From contig NZ_CP053844.1 in assembly GCF_013201685.1 (NCBI RefSeq), positions 1,488,001-1,552,000 on the forward strand: a DNA stretch of 64,000 bases, in the 5' to 3' direction. The stretch is from Campylobacter geochelonis. GTDB lineage: Bacteria; Campylobacterota; Campylobacteria; Campylobacterales; Campylobacteraceae. This document shows positions 46,172-56,603 of the stretch, in pieces (the first letter of the stretch is position 1; each line of letters opens with the position of its first letter). The notes beneath the pieces are model-generated. The model was not told the DNA's origin. It worked only from the letters and a program-made list of their open reading frames with translations, and did no database searches. The position numbers and the translations under genes are program-made.

Positions 46172-47158
46172 CTACTCTTCTATTTCATCAAATAGCGTCA
46201 CTTCTTCGGCTTTTTGATTTAACATTGCTAAAATTTCGTCGTGATTTCCTAGAACAAGTGCATATCTGAAGTTATAATTTACTTTTAAATCGCTTAAATT
46301 TCTATACTTTATATCGCTTTCTATATCATTAGAAAAAGGTGAAAAAGTGATAATTTCGCCTTTAAATTTATTTTTTAAAAATTTAGCTTCACGCAAAAAA
46401 AGTCTCTCATCGCTTTCTACTATAAAGGCTCGATAACTATCGCCAAAGTGCCTAACATCATAAAACCTATCGACAAAAATCGGCTCAAAATGCCCTAAAT
46501 TTCTACCATCTTTAAATTTTATCTCTATATCATTTTCTCTCATATAATCTAAAATTCCATAAATCTCTGGTAAGAAAATTTGAGGAAAATTTAACTTAAA
46601 ATAGCCATCTTCATATATAAAATTTAGGTAAAAAATCGAACCGTCTATATCTGGTTTTACCTCTAAATTTGGACTTATACTCTCATAAACTGAGGTTATT
46701 TTTTCTATAGTTTCTAAATTTGGACTAAAAAAAATCTCATCTTGTTTTGCGTTCATAACTTGCATAAAAAGCTCATGCACATTTTCACTTGCAAAAATAG
46801 CCTTTTTATCAACGCTACATTTAGATAAAATCGCACTTTCAATAGTACTTAAGCGCACAAATTTAACCGAATTTAAAGCTAGAGTAAAACGCATAAGTTT
46901 AAAAAGTGCAGAGTTTAAATTCTGCACTTTTATGTAAGCAACCTCTTTGTTTTTAACTTCAAATTCACTATCAAAAATCACAGCGTAAGCGCCTAAATTT
47001 ATAGCCTCTTCAACATCTTCTTCACTAGCATTTATAGCTATAAAAGCAGTTGCATGTCTTATATCTTTTAGATTAAAAGTAAAGCTATCTACATTTGAAA
47101 TAGATGGCTCATTTAGGAGTTTTGCACCGATTAATCTAACAAGATTTTGTATCGTCAT
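46172..47158 (-). CDS. conserved protein of unknown function downstream of metG
   Basis: 328 residues, soluble, no signal. The N-terminal 80 residues (S-F-T-F-N-L-K-D-I-R-H-A-T-A-F-I-A-I, then G-A-Y-A-V-I-F-D) resemble the first domain of Mur ligases such as MurF, but the P-loop and the catalytic middle domain are missing. Starts seven bases after the metG stop with AAGGTAAAT. I recall a hypothetical protein in this place in C. jejuni. May be a degenerate Mur-ligase-like protein. Confidence 0.65.
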   Translation of the reverse strand: MTIQNLVRLIGAKLLNEPSISNVDSFTFNLKDIRHATAFIAINASEEDVEEAINLGAYAVIFDSEFEVKNKEVAYIKVQNLNSALFKLMRFTLALNSVKFVRLSTIESAILSKCSVDKKAIFASENVHELFMQVMNAKQDEIFFSPNLETIEKITSVYESISPNLEVKPDIDGSIFYLNFIYEDGYFKLNFPQIFLPEIYGILDYMRENDIEIKFKDGRNLGHFEPIFVDRFYDVRHFGDSYRAFIVESDERLFLREAKFLKNKFKGEIITFSPFSNDIESDIKYRNLSDLKVNYNFRYALVLGNHDEILAMLNQKAEEVTLFDEIEE

Positions 47159-47165
47159 ATTTACC

Positions 47166-49058
47166 TTATCCGACTATAGCGCCGTTTTGAACTTTGCTTA
47201 AAGTGCTAAGAAGCGTTAGTTTGCCATCTTCTGCGCTTAGTATCATACCTTCGCTTAGATGTTTGAAAATTTTAGCTGGTTTTAAATTTGCTAAAACACA
47301 CACTTGCTTGCCAACAAGTTCGGATGGATTATAAAATTTAGCTATTCCCGAGATGATTTGACGTGGTTTTTCCTCGCCTAAATCAATTTGAAATTTAAGT
47401 AGTTTATCACTTCCTTCGATGTTTTCACACTCTAAAATCGTTCCTACTTTTATAACGCATTTTTTAAACTCATCTATGTTTATAACCTCAACTTTTTTCT
47501 CTTCTTTTTTAACCTCAACTACGTTTTCCAAGCTAGGAACTTCAACCTTAGCAAACAACGGCTCAGTCGCAACCGCCATAAAATCTATAATGCCACCATC
47601 TTTTATAAGTTTATTATATAAATTTGTATTGACATCAAAGCTAAGTGCCTTTGCTATCTTATCTGCGCTTTTTGGCATAGCTGGACTTAAAAGAACAGCA
47701 ACTTTTGCAAGAAGATTACTAACCATCGCAACAAGCGCTAGTGCTTTATCTTTTTCACCATCTTTAATCAAATTCCACGGCTCATACTTTGCTATCGAGG
47801 CATTTGCTAAATTTAGCACTTTCCAAAGCTCTTCTAAATAGCGATTTGTCGCCACTTCATCGCTTGCTAAAAGCGCATTTTTACAAAGCGCATTTGCAGT
47901 TTCTATCTCATCGGTAAAATACTTTAAAACATCTTTTGAATTTATCTCGTAATTTGAGTATTTGCTACTCATGCCAATTATTCTGTTAAGTAAATTTCCT
48001 AAATCGTTGCAAAGTTCGCTATTTATACGGTTTATAAACGCCTTTTGAGAAAAGTCGCCATCTTGACCAAATGGCACTTCACGAAGCAAAAAGTATCTAA
48101 ACTGCTCAAGCCCATAAGTATCAGCAACCTCTTTTGGATTTACAACATTTCCTATAGATTTACTCATTTTTTTACCATCTCTTGTCCACCAGCCGTGCGC
48201 TGCAACGTGTTTTGGTAAAGGTAGATTTAAACTCATTAAAAACGCTGGCCAATAAACCGCATGAAAACGCAAGATGTCTTTTCCTACGATGTGCATAGCG
48301 TTGTTCCAAAAGTCCATATTTTTCTCATCTCTTGTATAACCAAGCGCTGAAAGGTAGTTTATAAGAGCATCAAGCCAAACATACATCACATGTTTTGGCT
48401 CATTTAAGCTTTCAGGCAGTTTTATACCCCACTCAAAGCTAGTTCGAGTTATACTTAAATCTTTTAGCCCGCCTTTTACAAAGCTTACAACCTCATTTTT
48501 CTTACCTTTTGGCAAAATACATTTTTCTTCATCTTCATACCATTTTAAAAGCTTATCTTGATATTTTGATAGTCTAAAAAAGTAGCTTTCTTCTTTAATA
48601 AGCCTAGTTTGCTTACCACAGTCTGGGCAATACTCGCCATCTATAAGCTGAGATTCAGGAAAAAAGGTCTCACAGCTAACACAGTAAAATCCCTCATATT
48701 CGCCTTTGTAAATATCATCATTTTTATACATTATATCAAAAGCATTTTGCGCGGTTTTTATATGATATTCATCAGTTGTTCTTATAAAATGATCATATGA
48801 AATCTCAAACTCATCCCACAAAGCTTTAAATTTACCACTTACCTCATCTGCATACTCTTTTGGCGAAAAGCCACGTGATTTAGCCGCTTCTTCTATCTTT
48901 TGACCATGCTCATCAGTTCCTGTTAAAAAGTATGTCTCATGCCCTTGAAGCCTATAAAGTCTAGCCATCATATCTGCGATAATGGTTGTATAAGCATGTC
49001 CTATATGTGGAACATCATTAACATAATAAATCGGTGTAGTTATAAATCTCTTTTCCAT
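47166..49058 (-). CDS. metG: methionyl-tRNA synthetase
   Basis: Charges tRNA-Met. 630 residues from the ATG at 49058, which has AAGGGAAAAG directly before it (the five in-frame codons upstream cover that site). P-H-I-G-H (HIGH) near residue 17, zinc-knuckle cysteines in C-V-S-C and C-P-D-C-G, KKMSKSIGN (KMSKS) near 298, and a C-terminal OB-fold tRNA-binding domain (about 530-630: V-G-T-I-L-E-C-E...K-P-A-K-I-F). Confidence 0.97.
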   Translation of the reverse strand: MEKRFITTPIYYVNDVPHIGHAYTTIIADMMARLYRLQGHETYFLTGTDEHGQKIEEAAKSRGFSPKEYADEVSGKFKALWDEFEISYDHFIRTTDEYHIKTAQNAFDIMYKNDDIYKGEYEGFYCVSCETFFPESQLIDGEYCPDCGKQTRLIKEESYFFRLSKYQDKLLKWYEDEEKCILPKGKKNEVVSFVKGGLKDLSITRTSFEWGIKLPESLNEPKHVMYVWLDALINYLSALGYTRDEKNMDFWNNAMHIVGKDILRFHAVYWPAFLMSLNLPLPKHVAAHGWWTRDGKKMSKSIGNVVNPKEVADTYGLEQFRYFLLREVPFGQDGDFSQKAFINRINSELCNDLGNLLNRIIGMSSKYSNYEINSKDVLKYFTDEIETANALCKNALLASDEVATNRYLEELWKVLNLANASIAKYEPWNLIKDGEKDKALALVAMVSNLLAKVAVLLSPAMPKSADKIAKALSFDVNTNLYNKLIKDGGIIDFMAVATEPLFAKVEVPSLENVVEVKKEEKKVEVINIDEFKKCVIKVGTILECENIEGSDKLLKFQIDLGEEKPRQIISGIAKFYNPSELVGKQVCVLANLKPAKIFKHLSEGMILSAEDGKLTLLSTLSKVQNGAIVG

Positions 49059-49076
49059 CTTTTCCCTTATCAAATT

Positions 49077-49271
49077 TTAAAAATCAAATCCGCCCTCTGC
49101 TCCCTTAGACATACTAAGATAGACAGCGTTTACATAGTTTTTTCTAGTTTCACACTCTAAAAGCATTTCACACTCAAAACAGCTTTTAAGTGAATGCTTT
49201 TCTTGACACTCTTGCAAAGTTTTTATCATATTTTCAAGATGAGCGTCAAATTTATCTTTCTCTTCTTGCAT
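49077..49271 (-). CDS. small cysteine-containing protein between fbp and metG
   Basis: 64 residues from ATG 49271 (M-Q-E-E-K-D-K-F), directly after the fbp stop, with AAGAAGAG in front. A longer frame to 49289 overlaps fbp and is less likely. Four cysteines (Q-E-C-Q, S-C-F-E-C-E, L-E-C-E) in a helical sequence suggest metal binding. I recall a small unknown protein in this position in C. jejuni. Function unknown. Confidence 0.7.
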   Translation of the reverse strand: MQEEKDKFDAHLENMIKTLQECQEKHSLKSCFECEMLLECETRKNYVNAVYLSMSKGAEGGFDF

Positions 49272-49272
49272 T

Positions 49273-50121
49273 CTAACTCTTCTTACCATAAATTTGATGC
49301 AGAGTTTCTATCTCATCGACTGACCCAAAAAAACATGGAGTTGTTTGATGAAGCTCTTTAATCTCTATATCAAAAAGCGAATTTGAAAAGCCATCACTTG
49401 TAGCTCCTCCAGCTTTTTCATATATAAAAGCAAATGGCAAGACTTCAAAGCTAACTCTAAGTTTGCCTTTTGGCGCATCGCTTGTTGCTGGATAGCTAAA
49501 AAGCCCGCCGCCTTTTAGTAAAACTTGGTGCAAATCAGAAACCATAGCGCCACTATAACGCAAGCGATATCCACGCTCAAATAGCGTATTTACAAGCTTT
49601 CTATGAGTATCACTCCAGCCTTTTTGAGTTGCTCCAGTTGCGTTTAGTTTGCCTTTTTCTTGTAGTTTTAGCTCTCTTACAAAGCCAAACTCTCCATCTC
49701 TTTTTAAGCGGTAAAGTTTTGGCGAGTCTTTACAAACTACCATTTCAAGGCGTGGTCCGTATATGGTATAAACGCTAGCAACTAAATTTTTAGCACTTAA
49801 ACTTTTTTTATAAATTCCAAAAATCGAACCAACAGCAAAATTTACATCAACTAAACTCGAGCCATCAAGCGGATCATAAGCTACGATATACTCGCCATCT
49901 TCGTTTAAAAGCTCTTCATCTGTTTTTTCTTCGCTTATTAAGGATTTTACGCTTTTTACATCTTTAAACTCAGCTGTTATAATCTCATCGCTTAAAACAT
50001 CGAGTTTTAACTGCGTGTCGCCTGTTTGGTTTTTGTGATCTGTATAGCCTAAATCTGCATATTTTAGCGCATCGCTTATCTTTATAGCAATGTTTTCTAT
50101 AGTTTTAAAAATCTCTTGCAT
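49273..50121 (-). CDS. fbp: fructose-1,6-bisphosphatase, class I
   Basis: Gluconeogenic hydrolysis of fructose 1,6-bisphosphate, key in Campylobacter, which lacks phosphofructokinase. 282 residues with the metal site [12 protein letters not shown] (about 79-90), R-Y-S-G-A-M-V-S-D near 190, and [17 protein letters not shown] before the ATG. Confidence 0.95.
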   Translation of the reverse strand: MQEIFKTIENIAIKISDALKYADLGYTDHKNQTGDTQLKLDVLSDEIITAEFKDVKSVKSLISEEKTDEELLNEDGEYIVAYDPLDGSSLVDVNFAVGSIFGIYKKSLSAKNLVASVYTIYGPRLEMVVCKDSPKLYRLKRDGEFGFVRELKLQEKGKLNATGATQKGWSDTHRKLVNTLFERGYRLRYSGAMVSDLHQVLLKGGGLFSYPATSDAPKGKLRVSFEVLPFAFIYEKAGGATSDGFSNSLFDIEIKELHQTTPCFFGSVDEIETLHQIYGKKS

Positions 50122-50132
50122 TTTTACCTTCT

Positions 50133-50612
50133 TTATACTTTTTTTGCATTATCTATGACCCATTTTGAGATTGACTCGACATCGTTTATATCAAAATTTG
50201 GTATATCTACACTGCATTTTAGTCCATCAGTTGCTATAGCATCTGAAAACTCAAGATAACTCTCATCTATATGCTCTCTAAATAGGCTTATTCTAGGAAG
50301 TGGCAGCGTTTTTAAACCCTCTACTATCAAAAGATCAAACTCGCCAACCATATCCACCATTTGAGCTAAACTTTTCATCTCTTTACTAAAATATGTCGTC
50401 CTTGTAGGACTTGCTACGACAACATCAGCGCCAATTTGGCTAAATTTATAACTGTCTTTTCCCTCAACATCGAATTTCGCCTTATCTGATGGGTCGTGTT
50501 TTATAATCACAACTTTAAGCCCATCATCGATAAATTTCTTTGCAACCTTTAGTATAAGCGTTGTTTTACCGGTGTTTGAAGGTCCAGAAAAGGCAATCGC
50601 CACTCTTTTCAT
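50133..50612 (-). CDS. mobB: molybdopterin-guanine dinucleotide biosynthesis adaptor MobB
   Basis: 159 residues, P-loop GTPase: [12 protein letters not shown] near residues 8-19, V-V-I-I-K-H-D-P near 35, and D-L-L-I-V-E-G-L-K as Walker B. Assists MobA in attaching GMP to molybdopterin for enzymes such as formate dehydrogenase and nitrate reductase. Eleven bases before fbp on the same strand. Confidence 0.92.
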   Translation of the reverse strand: MKRVAIAFSGPSNTGKTTLILKVAKKFIDDGLKVVIIKHDPSDKAKFDVEGKDSYKFSQIGADVVVASPTRTTYFSKEMKSLAQMVDMVGEFDLLIVEGLKTLPLPRISLFREHIDESYLEFSDAIATDGLKCSVDIPNFDINDVESISKWVIDNAKKV

Positions 50613-50728
50613 TCACATTCCTTAAATAAAGTTTTTAATTATATCTATTTCGTCTTTTAAAAAGGCTAAATTTGGTTAAAAATTAATTATATTTAGATAA
50701 AATTAACCAAATTTATCAAGGTTGAAAA

Positions 50729-51223
50729 ATGAAAAAAACTCTTTTAATACTATCTTTTGCCCTACTTTTTATCTCTTGTTCAGATAAAAAACCATTTCAC
50801 GAACCGTTTAAAAATGAGCTTTTGGCATATACGCAAAAATTTGAAATTATAAAAAAAGATGAAAAATACCTAGCAGTAGCAACCTATCTAAACCCTGTTT
50901 TAAAGCTTGAACAAGGCGCAAAAGAAAGATTTATCCTATCATCATATCCAAAAAATATAGATATAAATTTAAAAAGTTTAAAAGTAAATGGAAGTGATGA
51001 AAATTTAACTATAAACAAGCTTCAAAAAGATGATGAACTACTTAAACTAACAAACATAAATTTGCCTTGGAGCAACCATTATGAGATAATTGCTCCAGAA
51101 AAACAAAGTGATTATCTAACTATCACTTACGAAACGAATCACTTAGAGAAGGTATCGTTAAGGTTTTTAAAAGTGTCAAAATCGATGTATTGGACTCCAC
51201 GGATAAAGCTTGAAGATAAATAA
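50729..51223 (+). CDS. predicted lipoprotein of unknown function
   Basis: 164 residues with a lipoprotein signal: hydrophobic residues 4-15 and the lipobox F-I-S-C, so the mature lipid-modified cysteine is residue 17. The rest is beta-rich, no recognised domain. AAGGTTGAAAA before the ATG. Its last 101 bases overlap the end of slt on the other strand. Confidence 0.8.
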   Translation: MKKTLLILSFALLFISCSDKKPFHEPFKNELLAYTQKFEIIKKDEKYLAVATYLNPVLKLEQGAKERFILSSYPKNIDINLKSLKVNGSDENLTINKLQKDDELLKLTNINLPWSNHYEIIAPEKQSDYLTITYETNHLEKVSLRFLKVSKSMYWTPRIKLEDK

Positions 51224-52754
51224 CATAGTTTGCTAAAACATGTTTTGCATACTCTCTGCTTTCTTGAACTGGCACTAACTCCATGCTTAAAAACGGCTCG
51301 TATTTGCCATCGTTAAACAAATCCCCTCTTAAAAGTGTGCGTTTGGTAAATCCCAAACCACCATTATAAGCATAAGCTATAAAAACTGGATTATAAAGAT
51401 ATCTTTCTAACCAATCAAGATGAATATTAGCAAATTTATACGCAACTTCTGGCTTAAACATCTCATCTTGATCAAAATCCTTAAGCTTGTTTTTCTTAGC
51501 TATATCATTTGCAACAAACGGCATAAACTGCATCATACCAAGCGCGTATGAGGTGGAAACCGCACTTTGAACAAAGCGGCTTTCTTGCCTTGCCAAAGCA
51601 AAGATAAGTGCCCTTCTATGGATGTTTGTATCTTTTAGATAGTCCATAAACGGCATAGGATAAAAGTTATCTTTATATCCTGATAAGATATTTGCTATAT
51701 AAATATACTCGCCAACTGTATTTTTAGTATCAAATTTATCTGCATATTTTTCTAAATTTTTTAAATCTAGCGTTTTTACTTTTTCTTTAAGCTTTACCCA
51801 TGCAAAAGGGTCGCTACTATCATATCCCTTAACGCTTTTTTTAGTTGGTTGCGGGATAACTACTTCAACTTGGTTATTTCCAGTCATCTCTTTTGCATAA
51901 AGTGAGTAGATGTTGATATTTTGGCTATTTGATAGCTCTTTTAACAAATTTATATCTTTTGAAGTTTGATACATCCAAAAGCTTGACTTATCCTTATCAA
52001 ACTGCTTTTTATAGGTTGTTTTTGCTTGAAAAAATAGCTCATTTGCTTTTTTAGGCTTATTAAATTTAAGCGCTTGAAGTCCTAAAAAAAACGCAGAGTC
52101 ATCAGATAAAACTGTAGTATTTAATTCAAGCAATGACTTTGTTAAAACCTCATGCTTTTTTTGGAGTACAGAATTTACAACAAAGGTTTTAAAATATCCT
52201 TTAGTCGCTAAAGTTTGAGCAAATTCAGGCTCTAAAGCGAAGTTAAATTTATCATCTTGCTCTTGCTGATTTATAGAGTTATAGTATATGAAAAAGTTTT
52301 TCGCATTTTGCGTTTTAGCGTAGTATTTAGCTGGGTTTTTTTGGTTATAGCCTTGTAATAAATTTATCAAATCCGCCCTGCTAGCAAACTCCTTTATAAG
52401 CGCCTCGCGATCACCTTGCGAAATGCTTTTTATAAAATTTGGGAACATTCTAGCTAGTTTGCAACTTAAATTTGCATCTAAGATGTTTTTTGAGCCGATA
52501 CCGTTGCAATTATCTTGTTTTTTAAAAGGCGGTAAGATTTTATCGATTTGTGTTTGAAGCTTTCCTTTGTTTCTAAAAATATCTTTTTTAAGCTCTTTAA
52601 TCTCGTTTTTATCATACTTTGTCTCTGTTATCAAACGATAAATATAATAATCTTTTGCTAAAGATTTTGGCTCTTTTTTTATCTCTTCATAGCTTAAAAC
52701 CGAAGCATTCAAAGAGATAAAAAACATCAGCACAAAACTACATCGTAGAAGCAT
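51123..52754 (-). CDS. slt: soluble lytic murein transglycosylase
   Basis: Cleaves the peptidoglycan glycan strand leaving 1,6-anhydro ends. 543 residues: signal peptide (about 1-17), a long helical superhelix (about 20-370), then the catalytic domain with glutamate in A-L-A-R-Q-E-S-R-F (about residue 394), A-L-G-M-M-Q-F-M-P and A-Y-N-G-G. The start lies inside the last codons of yggT (17-base overlap) and has no strong ribosome site, so coupling is likely. Confidence 0.93.
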   Translation of the reverse strand: MLLRCSFVLMFFISLNASVLSYEEIKKEPKSLAKDYYIYRLITETKYDKNEIKELKKDIFRNKGKLQTQIDKILPPFKKQDNCNGIGSKNILDANLSCKLARMFPNFIKSISQGDREALIKEFASRADLINLLQGYNQKNPAKYYAKTQNAKNFFIYYNSINQQEQDDKFNFALEPEFAQTLATKGYFKTFVVNSVLQKKHEVLTKSLLELNTTVLSDDSAFFLGLQALKFNKPKKANELFFQAKTTYKKQFDKDKSSFWMYQTSKDINLLKELSNSQNINIYSLYAKEMTGNNQVEVVIPQPTKKSVKGYDSSDPFAWVKLKEKVKTLDLKNLEKYADKFDTKNTVGEYIYIANILSGYKDNFYPMPFMDYLKDTNIHRRALIFALARQESRFVQSAVSTSYALGMMQFMPFVANDIAKKNKLKDFDQDEMFKPEVAYKFANIHLDWLERYLYNPVFIAYAYNGGLGFTKRTLLRGDLFNDGKYEPFLSMELVPVQESREYAKHVLANYVIYLQALSVESNTSILTLLKTLTIPSLSDSFRK

Positions 52755-53031
52755 ATCTAAGCACCAAAGTTACTAAAAATTTATCCAAAAACTGAAGTCC
52801 TAAAAGCACGATTAATGGGGCAAAGTCAAGCCCACCAAAAGTCGTTGGTATGTATTTTCTAATGTATTGATAAACTGGCTCAGTCAAACGGTAAATCACT
52901 TGAACAAGCTTGTTGTATGGATCTGGGCGAACAAAGCTTAAAACTGCGCCAATTATGATAACCCAAGTATAAGCAAATATCACAAGTTGTAAAATTTGCG
53001 CAATCGCAAGTAAAAATGTCTTTAAAATCAT
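52738..53031 (-). CDS. YggT family membrane protein
   Basis: 97 residues with two membrane helices (about 7-32 and 68-92) separated by the conserved [11 protein letters not shown]...[14 protein letters not shown]. Function unknown; homologues are tied to envelope and cell-division processes. Start overlaps the gltX stop. Confidence 0.9.
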   Translation of the reverse strand: MILKTFLLAIAQILQLVIFAYTWVIIIGAVLSFVRPDPYNKLVQVIYRLTEPVYQYIRKYIPTTFGGLDFAPLIVLLGLQFLDKFLVTLVLRYASTM

Positions 53032-54326
53032 ACGTTTACTATCTCCTTAATATCATCTTTTATAAGTGTGTAAAGCTCTTTTAGCTCTGGACCATGCGTT
53101 TGGTTTGTTAGTAAAACGCGAAGTGGCATAAAAAAGTTTTTGCCCTTAAGTCCTGAAATTTGCATTAAATTTGCTTTAAACTCATCAAAATTTACAGGAA
53201 TTTCCATATCTAAAATCGCCTTTTTTAAAACTTCAGCGCTCTCTTTAAACTCATCTGGGATATCTTTTTTACCATAAATTTGAGCTATTTTTTCTGAAAT
53301 TTCTACGACTAAGCTCGCTTCTTGTGTGTAAAATCTTATCAAATTTGCAAATTTCTTATCCATACCAAAAACTTCAGCCAAACGCTCATCGCTTGCTCGC
53401 CTGATATGCTCACGGTTGATTTGAGAAAGTTTATCTATATCAAATTTAGCTGGGCTTTTTGAAATATTTTTGATATCAAACCACTCTATAGCGTCATTTA
53501 TGGTAAAAATTTCACACGGAGTTTTATTTCCAAGTAAAATCAAATAATTCGCAATCGCCTCAGGCAAGTATCCACTAAACAAAAGCCACTTAACAGATGA
53601 GCTATTTTCTCTTTTACTCATCTTTTTGCCTTCGTGATTTAGTATGATTGGAAGGTGTGCGTAGCCCATTTTTTCGGTATATCCAAGACTTTGTCTGATC
53701 CATTCTTGCTTTGGTGTGTTTGAAACATGATCTTCACCTCTAATTATGAATGTAACGCCCTCTAGCATATCATCAATCGCACAAGCAAAGTTGTAAGTTG
53801 GAGTTTTATCCACTCTCATTACGACAAAACTATCGATATTTTCAGGTTCAAAAACAAGCTCGCCTTTTATAGCATCGCTAAAACCAACCGCAGCGTTTGG
53901 TTTTTTCATACGCACGACAAATGGTTTTTCGCATTCTAAAACTTCCATATCGCTTAGTCTCTCGCAAGTCCCATCATAGCGATATGCTTCGCCATTTGCC
54001 TTTGCAAGCTCTTTTTTAGCTTCAAGCTCTTCTTCGGTGCAAAAACAGCAAAATGCCTTTTTTTCTATCAAAAGTTTGTTTGCAAATTCTTGGTGAAATT
54101 TCAAATTTTTACTTTGGCGGTAAAATTGATCCCACGAAATACCAAATTTAGTCAAAATTTCTTTAATCTCATCATCTTTTCCCTCGATATTTCTTGCCAC
54201 ATCAGTATCTTCGATTCTAAGTATAAAGCCGCACTTGTCCTTTTTAGCGCAAATGTAGTTAAATATAGCAGCTCGTAAATTTCCAATATGCATATCTCCA
54301 GTTGGAGATGGCGCAAAACGATACAT
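53028..54326 (-). CDS. gltX: glutamyl-tRNA synthetase (one of two expected in Campylobacter)
   Basis: 432 residues, class I synthetase, with [17 protein letters not shown] at the N-terminus (HIGH-like) and K-K-M-S-K-R-E near residue 236. Campylobacter usually has two GltX enzymes, one charging tRNA-Glu and the other tRNA-Gln for later amidation; which this is cannot be decided here, but gene order matches the one I recall as gltX1. AAAGGATGTTTA before the ATG. Confidence 0.94.
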   Translation of the reverse strand: MYRFAPSPTGDMHIGNLRAAIFNYICAKKDKCGFILRIEDTDVARNIEGKDDEIKEILTKFGISWDQFYRQSKNLKFHQEFANKLLIEKKAFCCFCTEEELEAKKELAKANGEAYRYDGTCERLSDMEVLECEKPFVVRMKKPNAAVGFSDAIKGELVFEPENIDSFVVMRVDKTPTYNFACAIDDMLEGVTFIIRGEDHVSNTPKQEWIRQSLGYTEKMGYAHLPIILNHEGKKMSKRENSSSVKWLLFSGYLPEAIANYLILLGNKTPCEIFTINDAIEWFDIKNISKSPAKFDIDKLSQINREHIRRASDERLAEVFGMDKKFANLIRFYTQEASLVVEISEKIAQIYGKKDIPDEFKESAEVLKKAILDMEIPVNFDEFKANLMQISGLKGKNFFMPLRVLLTNQTHGPELKELYTLIKDDIKEIVNV

Positions 54327-54433
54327 TAAACATCCTTTTAAATTTTTTATAATTATATATCCAAATGGCTAATAAAAAGCAATAAGAATTTTAATGCCAA
54401 TTTTATCAAAATTTGGCTAAAATCTTACAAATT

Positions 54434-54439
54434 TATAAT
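54434..54439 (+). promoter_or_regulatory. -10 element before mscL
   Basis: TATAAT 17 bases ahead of the ATG, so it leaves only a very short leader; AAAGGAGAA (54445-54453) is the ribosome site. The genes from mscL to psd then follow with overlaps or one-base gaps. Confidence 0.4.
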
Positions 54440-54456
54440 TATTTAAAGGAGAATTT

Positions 54457-54858
54457 ATGAGTTTTGTTAAGGAATTTAAAGAATTCGCTATGCGTGGCAA
54501 TGTCATGGATATGGCAGTTGGTGTTGTTATAGGCGGAGCTTTTGGTAAAATTGTAAGCTCACTTGTTGGCGATGTGATTATGCCAGTTGTTGGAGTTTTA
54601 ACTGGTGGCGTGGACTTTACAGATCTTAAAATCACACTTAAGGATGCCGTTGGCGAAGCTGCTGCTGTGACTATAAACTATGGAACTTTTATCCAAACTA
54701 TAGTTGATTTTTTAATCATCGCATTTTGTATATTTATCGTTATTAAAGGTATAAATAAACTAAAAAGAGAAGAGCCAAAAGTGCCAGAAGCACCAGCAGC
54801 ACCAGCTGAAGATGTTGTGCTTTTAACAGAGATTAGAGATCTTTTAAAAAATAAATGA
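54457..54858 (+). CDS. mscL: large-conductance mechanosensitive channel
   Basis: Opens under membrane tension to release solutes after osmotic downshock. 133 residues with [20 protein letters not shown] (helix N and first membrane helix, about 8-40), a second membrane helix (about 77-98), and a C-terminal helical bundle. Overlaps the regulator gene downstream by ATGA. Confidence 0.96.
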   Translation: MSFVKEFKEFAMRGNVMDMAVGVVIGGAFGKIVSSLVGDVIMPVVGVLTGGVDFTDLKITLKDAVGEAAAVTINYGTFIQTIVDFLIIAFCIFIVIKGINKLKREEPKVPEAPAAPAEDVVLLTEIRDLLKNK

Positions 54859-55490
54859 TAAAACAAATTCCTTTTTTTAGCAGCTTAGATGATGAAAGTT
54901 GCAAAAAATTAAACGATATAAGTATATTTAAAAAGTATAAAAAAGGCGAAGTTCTATTTTTAGAAGGAGAGGAGTCAAAATGGCTAAATATCCTTCTAAA
55001 AGGGACAATTGGAATTTATAAAAGTTCGCCAAAAGGCAAAAATGTCTTTATGCACGAAATTCGCCCCATAAATTTTATAGCCGAGTTAGCGAATTTTGAA
55101 GATATTCCCTATCCTGCTAGTTCGTATTTTACGTCAAATAGTGAGATTTTAAGGATAGATTATGCTAAATTTAAAGAGCTTTTTTTATCTAGACCTGAAA
55201 TTTCGCTTGAGTTTTTAAAATCTTTAGCTAAAAAACTAAAAGTTATGAACGATGTTTTTGTCCGTGAGATAGTTCTTGATGCAGACGGAAAGATAGCTAA
55301 ATTTGTATATGAAAATTTAGAACTTTTTAAAACGTTAAAACAGTCTCAAGTAGCAGCGATACTAAATGTCGCGCCAGAAACGCTTTCAAGAACTTTGGCT
55401 AAATTTAGGCAAGATAATCTTTTCAAATATGATAAAAATGGCGAGATTATCGGAGTTAATGAGAGATTAAAAGAGTTTTTTGTCATATGA
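54855..55490 (+). CDS. Crp/Fnr family transcription regulator
   Basis: 211 residues: cyclic-nucleotide-type beta barrel (about 8-120) with [10 protein letters not shown], a dimer helix, then a Crp-type helix-turn-helix at about 169-190 ([20 protein letters not shown]). It lacks the four cysteines of FNR iron-sulfur sensors. Effector and targets unknown; it overlaps mscL and the phosphoesterase gene. Confidence 0.87.
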   Translation: MIKQIPFFSSLDDESCKKLNDISIFKKYKKGEVLFLEGEESKWLNILLKGTIGIYKSSPKGKNVFMHEIRPINFIAELANFEDIPYPASSYFTSNSEILRIDYAKFKELFLSRPEISLEFLKSLAKKLKVMNDVFVREIVLDADGKIAKFVYENLELFKTLKQSQVAAILNVAPETLSRTLAKFRQDNLFKYDKNGEIIGVNERLKEFFVI

Positions 55491-56602
55491 AGATGTATTA
55501 TTTCCCCATCGTTGCAAGCTTGATTTTTTTGTTTATAAACCTTTATGTTCTAAAATCGCTTCAAAATCGCTTTATAAAAGAGCGAAATTTTCTCTTTTTA
55601 AAGCCGATTTTTTGGCTAATTTTTACTCTTTTAACCATGCTTGAAATTCTTTACTTTTTTTCACTTAGATTTAACTATTTAGATGGAATTTTATATCAAA
55701 TTTCAGTCGCTACGATAGCAGTTACTTTTATGCTTTTTGCTATATGCATACTTTTTGACTTGATAAGTTTTTTTACCAGTAAGATAAAATTTAGTGAAAA
55801 AAGAAGAAAATTTGCTAAATTTAGCATAGATTCTGCATTTGTAGCAGCTAGTACTTTATATGTTGGGACTGGATTTTATAATGGACTTAAAAAACCTGCC
55901 GTTAAAGAGGTAGAAATCAAGCTTAAAAACTTGCCAAATGAGCTAAATTTAGCCATGATTGCAGATGTTCATCTTGGTGAGTTTTTAAACAAAGATTTTT
56001 TGGAATTTATCATAGATAAAGTAAACACGCTTGATACTAAGGCACTTTTAATCGTTGGCGATATGCTTGATTTAAAATCATATGAGCTAAAAGATGTTTT
56101 AGAACCGCTAAAAAAGTTAAAAATTCCAGCCTTTTTTACACTTGGAAATCACGAGTATTACAACGGTGCAAATGAGCTTATGCAAGCTTTAAGAAGCTAC
56201 GGCGTGAGAGTTTTAGCAAATGAGAATGTTAAATTTGAAGGTATAAATTTAGCAGGAGTTAATGATATCAGCGGGTTTAAATTTGGCTACTTAGAGCCTG
56301 ATTTGAAAAAAGCGCTTAGTGGAAAAGATGAAAGCTTGCCAACGGTTTTAATGTCCCATCAACCAAAATACGTAGTTCAAAATGTAAAAGATGAGATTGA
56401 CTTAGCGCTTTGTGGGCATACTCACGGCGGGCAAATTTTCCCATTTTCTTTTTTAGTAAGACTTGATCAAACCTATGTAGCTGGGCTTTATAACGATGGC
56501 GTAAAGCAAATTTATGTAAGCAGTGGCACTGGATTTTGGGGTCCGCAAGCTAGAGTTTTCGCACCATCTGAAATCACACTTTTAAAATTAAAAAGAGGAT
56601 AA
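55487..56602 (+). CDS. membrane-anchored metallophosphoesterase
   Basis: 371 residues: three to four N-terminal membrane helices (about 5-100), then a calcineurin-like phosphoesterase domain with the metal motifs I-A-D-V-H-L-G, V-G-D-M-L-D, G-N-H-E-Y and G-H-T-H-G-G-Q. Resembles YkuE/YaeI-type enzymes. I recall a metallophosphoesterase just before psd in C. jejuni. Substrate may be a lipid or nucleotide. Confidence 0.88.
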   Translation: MKMYYFPIVASLIFLFINLYVLKSLQNRFIKERNFLFLKPIFWLIFTLLTMLEILYFFSLRFNYLDGILYQISVATIAVTFMLFAICILFDLISFFTSKIKFSEKRRKFAKFSIDSAFVAASTLYVGTGFYNGLKKPAVKEVEIKLKNLPNELNLAMIADVHLGEFLNKDFLEFIIDKVNTLDTKALLIVGDMLDLKSYELKDVLEPLKKLKIPAFFTLGNHEYYNGANELMQALRSYGVRVLANENVKFEGINLAGVNDISGFKFGYLEPDLKKALSGKDESLPTVLMSHQPKYVVQNVKDEIDLALCGHTHGGQIFPFSFLVRLDQTYVAGLYNDGVKQIYVSSGTGFWGPQARVFAPSEITLLKLKRG

Positions 56603-56603
56603 A

